64,000 nucleotides of DNA from Marsupella aquatica (lineage: Eukaryota > Marchantiophyta): assembly GCA_973895155.1 (NCBI GenBank), contig OZ316893.1, positions 9,734,001-9,798,000 on the forward strand, given 5' to 3'. The first letter of the stretch is position 1. Every line of letters starts with the position of its first letter. Position numbers and translations under genes: made by a program. The notes under the pieces are model-generated. The model was not told the DNA's origin and searched no databases. It worked only from the letters and a program-made list of their open reading frames with translations. Positions 61,601 through 64,000 of this stretch are shown here, in pieces.

Positions 61601-64000
61601 CTCGTTATTGTCTATTAAGTCTTCGCCTGATTGATGGATAGAGGGGACGGTGCTGTCAATCTTTTTCTACAGGAGCAGCGGGCATTGTCAAGGCGCAAAG
61701 GATTCTTGGAGACGGCTCGGACCACAAACAGTGAAATTAACCCCGGAGGCACTAAAACGACGCGAGTAAATGCAATTACCATGCCATCCTCGCTGGGCTA
61801 AGAAGTGGACTGTCCCTTGTTTGCCATTTAAGTTGTGCATCTATGCTCCACAATTATAGGCCAGTGCAGAGCCTCTAAAGCGGTCAGTTACTTGTCACTG
61901 GGCTGGAAGCTTGCGAATTGTTGCATGGAGCAGGTCTCCTGAAGACCTCCAGCCCTTCCTGGTTGAAGTTGGGAACTTCCTCTAGTGGATCGTCCCGTTA
62001 TTGCCAGCTAAGTTTGTGCGTCTATATTTATCGGACCAGTACAGAGCCTCTAAACGCGGTCAGCTACCTGTCATTGGTTTTAAGAGCTGGAAGCTTGAGA
62101 ATTGTTGGAGCAGGTCTCCGGCTAGACCACCAGCCATTCCTGGTTGAAGTTGGGAACATCCTCTACTGCTCCCAGCAGGCTTTAATTTGGATTCTATATC
62201 AGTCTGATGTAACTGAGGGGTCCAAGCTTGGCACCCATTGACCTGGTACATGGTAGCAGGCTTTTCAGGTTCAAGTTACCACAAGATGGCCACCTATTGC
62301 TAACAGCATTCCTACACGGTTCTCAATACTGAATGTTGTTAAGGCCTCTCAACTCCAGTGCATAACTTAGTAAACCCTGGCAAATCTGAAGCATTCTGGA
62401 ACCCGTTTACCAGCTAGTCCTTTGGATGATGTGGAAAGTACCTGGTCCAGCAGAGGTCATCCTAACTTTCCGTGGTGGTGCTTACTCCCATTTGCGATGT
62501 GAACGCAGTTTTCCTGATTTCTGTGCCATCTATTCCTTGTTTGTGCTTCGTTTTCATTGCCCAACTTTTGGCTTATTCGTGTTGTGATCTGCAGGCAAAC
62601 CCAATATTTTCAAATGAGGTTCCGGAAGTTTCCAAGCGCATCACTCGAGGTCAACTCAAAATGGAAAAGGCAATGGAAAGGAGAAAGGAGAGAGAGAAGA
62701 GAAGGGCGCTGAGAGAAGCAGAGAAGAAAAAGGAGCGAGAAGCCAATTCCGTACACATGAAAGAGAAATCTGTCACTCCTTCCAAAAATTTGACCACAGC
62801 AATTGTCCCCTATGATGCTGCGAGAAGTAAGGAAATGTCGAAGACAGTGCAGACTGGAGACATGGCGTACGTGAAAGTTATAGGAGAACTTCCAACGATC
62901 GGAGTGGAAGGACGAAGAAGACAGCATCCATACTTGCGGTTCTTAGGGCCATTCATAGTTAAAAGAAAGGTGAAGCACAAATTTCTCCCATTGACATTTT
63001 TTATCATCTCTTTTTGGTAACTAGCAAGAATTAATATAGCATCCACTCGAACAACCAACACGAACGCTTACACTCGAGCCTACTTAAGTCTCTACGTTTA
63101 GGCTAGACCTTTCTGTCCCATGTATTGTTGTATAATGTGATCACGTTTTTTTCCTGTCAAATGTGATTTTGTTTTGGTTTTGGAATTGCGTTTATTTTCT
63201 CATTAGCACTTTTCTCGTGGCGCTCTTAGCATTACCCACAGAATCAGCCGAAGTGGTATTCATGCGGCATTTTCTCGCTTTCGGTGTTAATTTCCAAATT
63301 GTGATATTCTGTTCCCACTTTCGCAACCAGGCAATGGTCAGACAGGTTATTTGACGTGATCGGAGCATTACGTAGCTTCCCTACTTCCAGATCTTTCTGT
63401 TCATTTTCATAGAATTTTTCCGTCCAGCCACTATCCCATGCATCCATCTAAGATCGGATCACTTTTGTCACCGTGTGTAAATCTTTCAGCGGCGAGGACT
63501 TGGCGGTATTGCTTCACTCCGAATTTATTCCGCTTACGCAAATAGAAATTGTGATCGTTTCGTAAAGATTGGACGGTCTTCTGTAGCAGTCTGTATATTT
63601 AATAACTTTGGTGGTCTTCGGATTGGAATGGATCGTTATATTCTAAGATAGAATATCCATGAAAATGATCCATTCCAACCCATTCTGATCATATTGCCAA
63701 TTTCATGTTAGATCCTGTAAGATTTCTCTGTGCTTACAAATGACGTGGTGGTGCAGTACAATGCATACACGGCCCTGGTGGAGCTACCTGACGATTGCTG
63801 CCTGAAACGTGCCTTCAGTGTGAAAGTCTTGACGAAGAGTCGTAGTCCAGTGCAGACCTACTTGCCTGACCACAGGCTTTCAATAACATTAGTACCAGAG
63901 ACAGTCCTCAACAAAAGGGTGGCAAGAAGGTTGAGGAAAAGGAAGGTGATACACTACTTGGTGAAGTGGAAGACTCTCCCAGCCACTGAAGCAACATGGG
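58661..64000 (+). CDS. SLDNRRLW-domain protein fused to a Ty3/gypsy integrase C-terminus and chromodomain (3' end off window)
   Basis: Exons with phase-0 junctions are 58661-60910, 61280-61354, 61673-61765, 62595-62969 and 63757 onward. They give about 1010 residues to the edge. The N-terminus (residues about 5-90) has SLCFSQDSVSVTF, FPNMRVVEFQGRLWSLDNRR and LWVFKKA, a small conserved domain I recognise by its DNRRL core but cannot name safely. About 600 residues rich in Pro, Ser, Arg and Lys follow, with basic patches such as KRRHHGSEHDRHSPRSR, probably disordered and nuclear. Exon 4 has a charged coiled coil (KAMERRKEREKRRALREAEK), then TGDMAYVKV and LRFLGPFIVKRK, the integrase C-terminal barrel. 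Exon 5 continues YNAYTALVELPDD and FSVKVL, then a chromodomain (VPETVLNKR, HYLVKWKTLPATEATW). A later start than 58604 was chosen because 58661 is the first ATG in frame. Confidence 0.7.

Overview
The window is nuclear DNA from a green plant (streptophyte). The evidence is spliceosomal GT-AG introns, plant-type transposons (CACTA/En-Spm with a DUF4216-like tail, plant LINEs with a zf-RVT domain, Ty1/copia with an initiator-Met-tRNA primer site, a Ty3-type chromodomain), and host genes whose closest recognisable families are plant: a CUE-domain protein, the meiotic helicase MER3/HFM1 (plant RCK) and the chaperonin subunit CCT6. I cannot name the species. Many short introns in a transposon-rich setting would suit a non-seed plant or charophyte, but that is inference.

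Layout. 1-2475 is the right part of a CACTA transposon: a broken TNP2-like tail, a C/T-rich stretch, and a block dense in TTGCGA/TCGCAA, ending in TAGTG. It abuts a LINE (2476 to about 5090) and appears to be inserted in it. 5595-10695 looks like a 5.1-kb terminal-inverted-repeat element with a 3-bp target duplication. It carries a zinc-ribbon/OB-like ORF (+) and a SANT-like plus coiled-coil ORF (-), with no transposase that I can see. 11.2-15.0 kb holds a CUE-domain gene (+). 17.3-27.9 kb is MER3/HFM1 (-), for which more than 20 exons can be traced. 28-33 kb is repeat-rich intergenic DNA. 33.2-39.2 kb is a complete 15-exon CCT6 gene (+). 40.4-40.9 kb is a dead copy of a mitochondrial phosphate carrier. 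43.9-51.9 kb is a full-length Ty1/copia element (-) with LTRs, PBS, PPT and a TTCTG target duplication; its reverse transcriptase is split by a 1254-bp DNA transposon with an 8-bp duplication. 53.2-56.5 kb is a second decayed LINE, followed by tRNA-like (SINE-like) segments.

The most unusual locus is 58.66 kb to the right edge (+): a long, basic, Pro/Ser/Arg-rich protein. Its N-terminus carries a SLDNRRLW-type domain. Its last exons encode a Ty3/gypsy-type integrase C-terminal barrel and chromodomain, and a phase-0 intron splits the barrel. This reads as a host gene that has absorbed a retrotransposon chromatin-targeting module. The gene runs off the window.

The host genes have separate roles (ubiquitin binding, meiotic crossover formation, cytosolic protein folding, probable chromatin binding), and nothing suggests co-regulation. 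Exon borders were read by eye from splice consensus, reading phase and family similarity.
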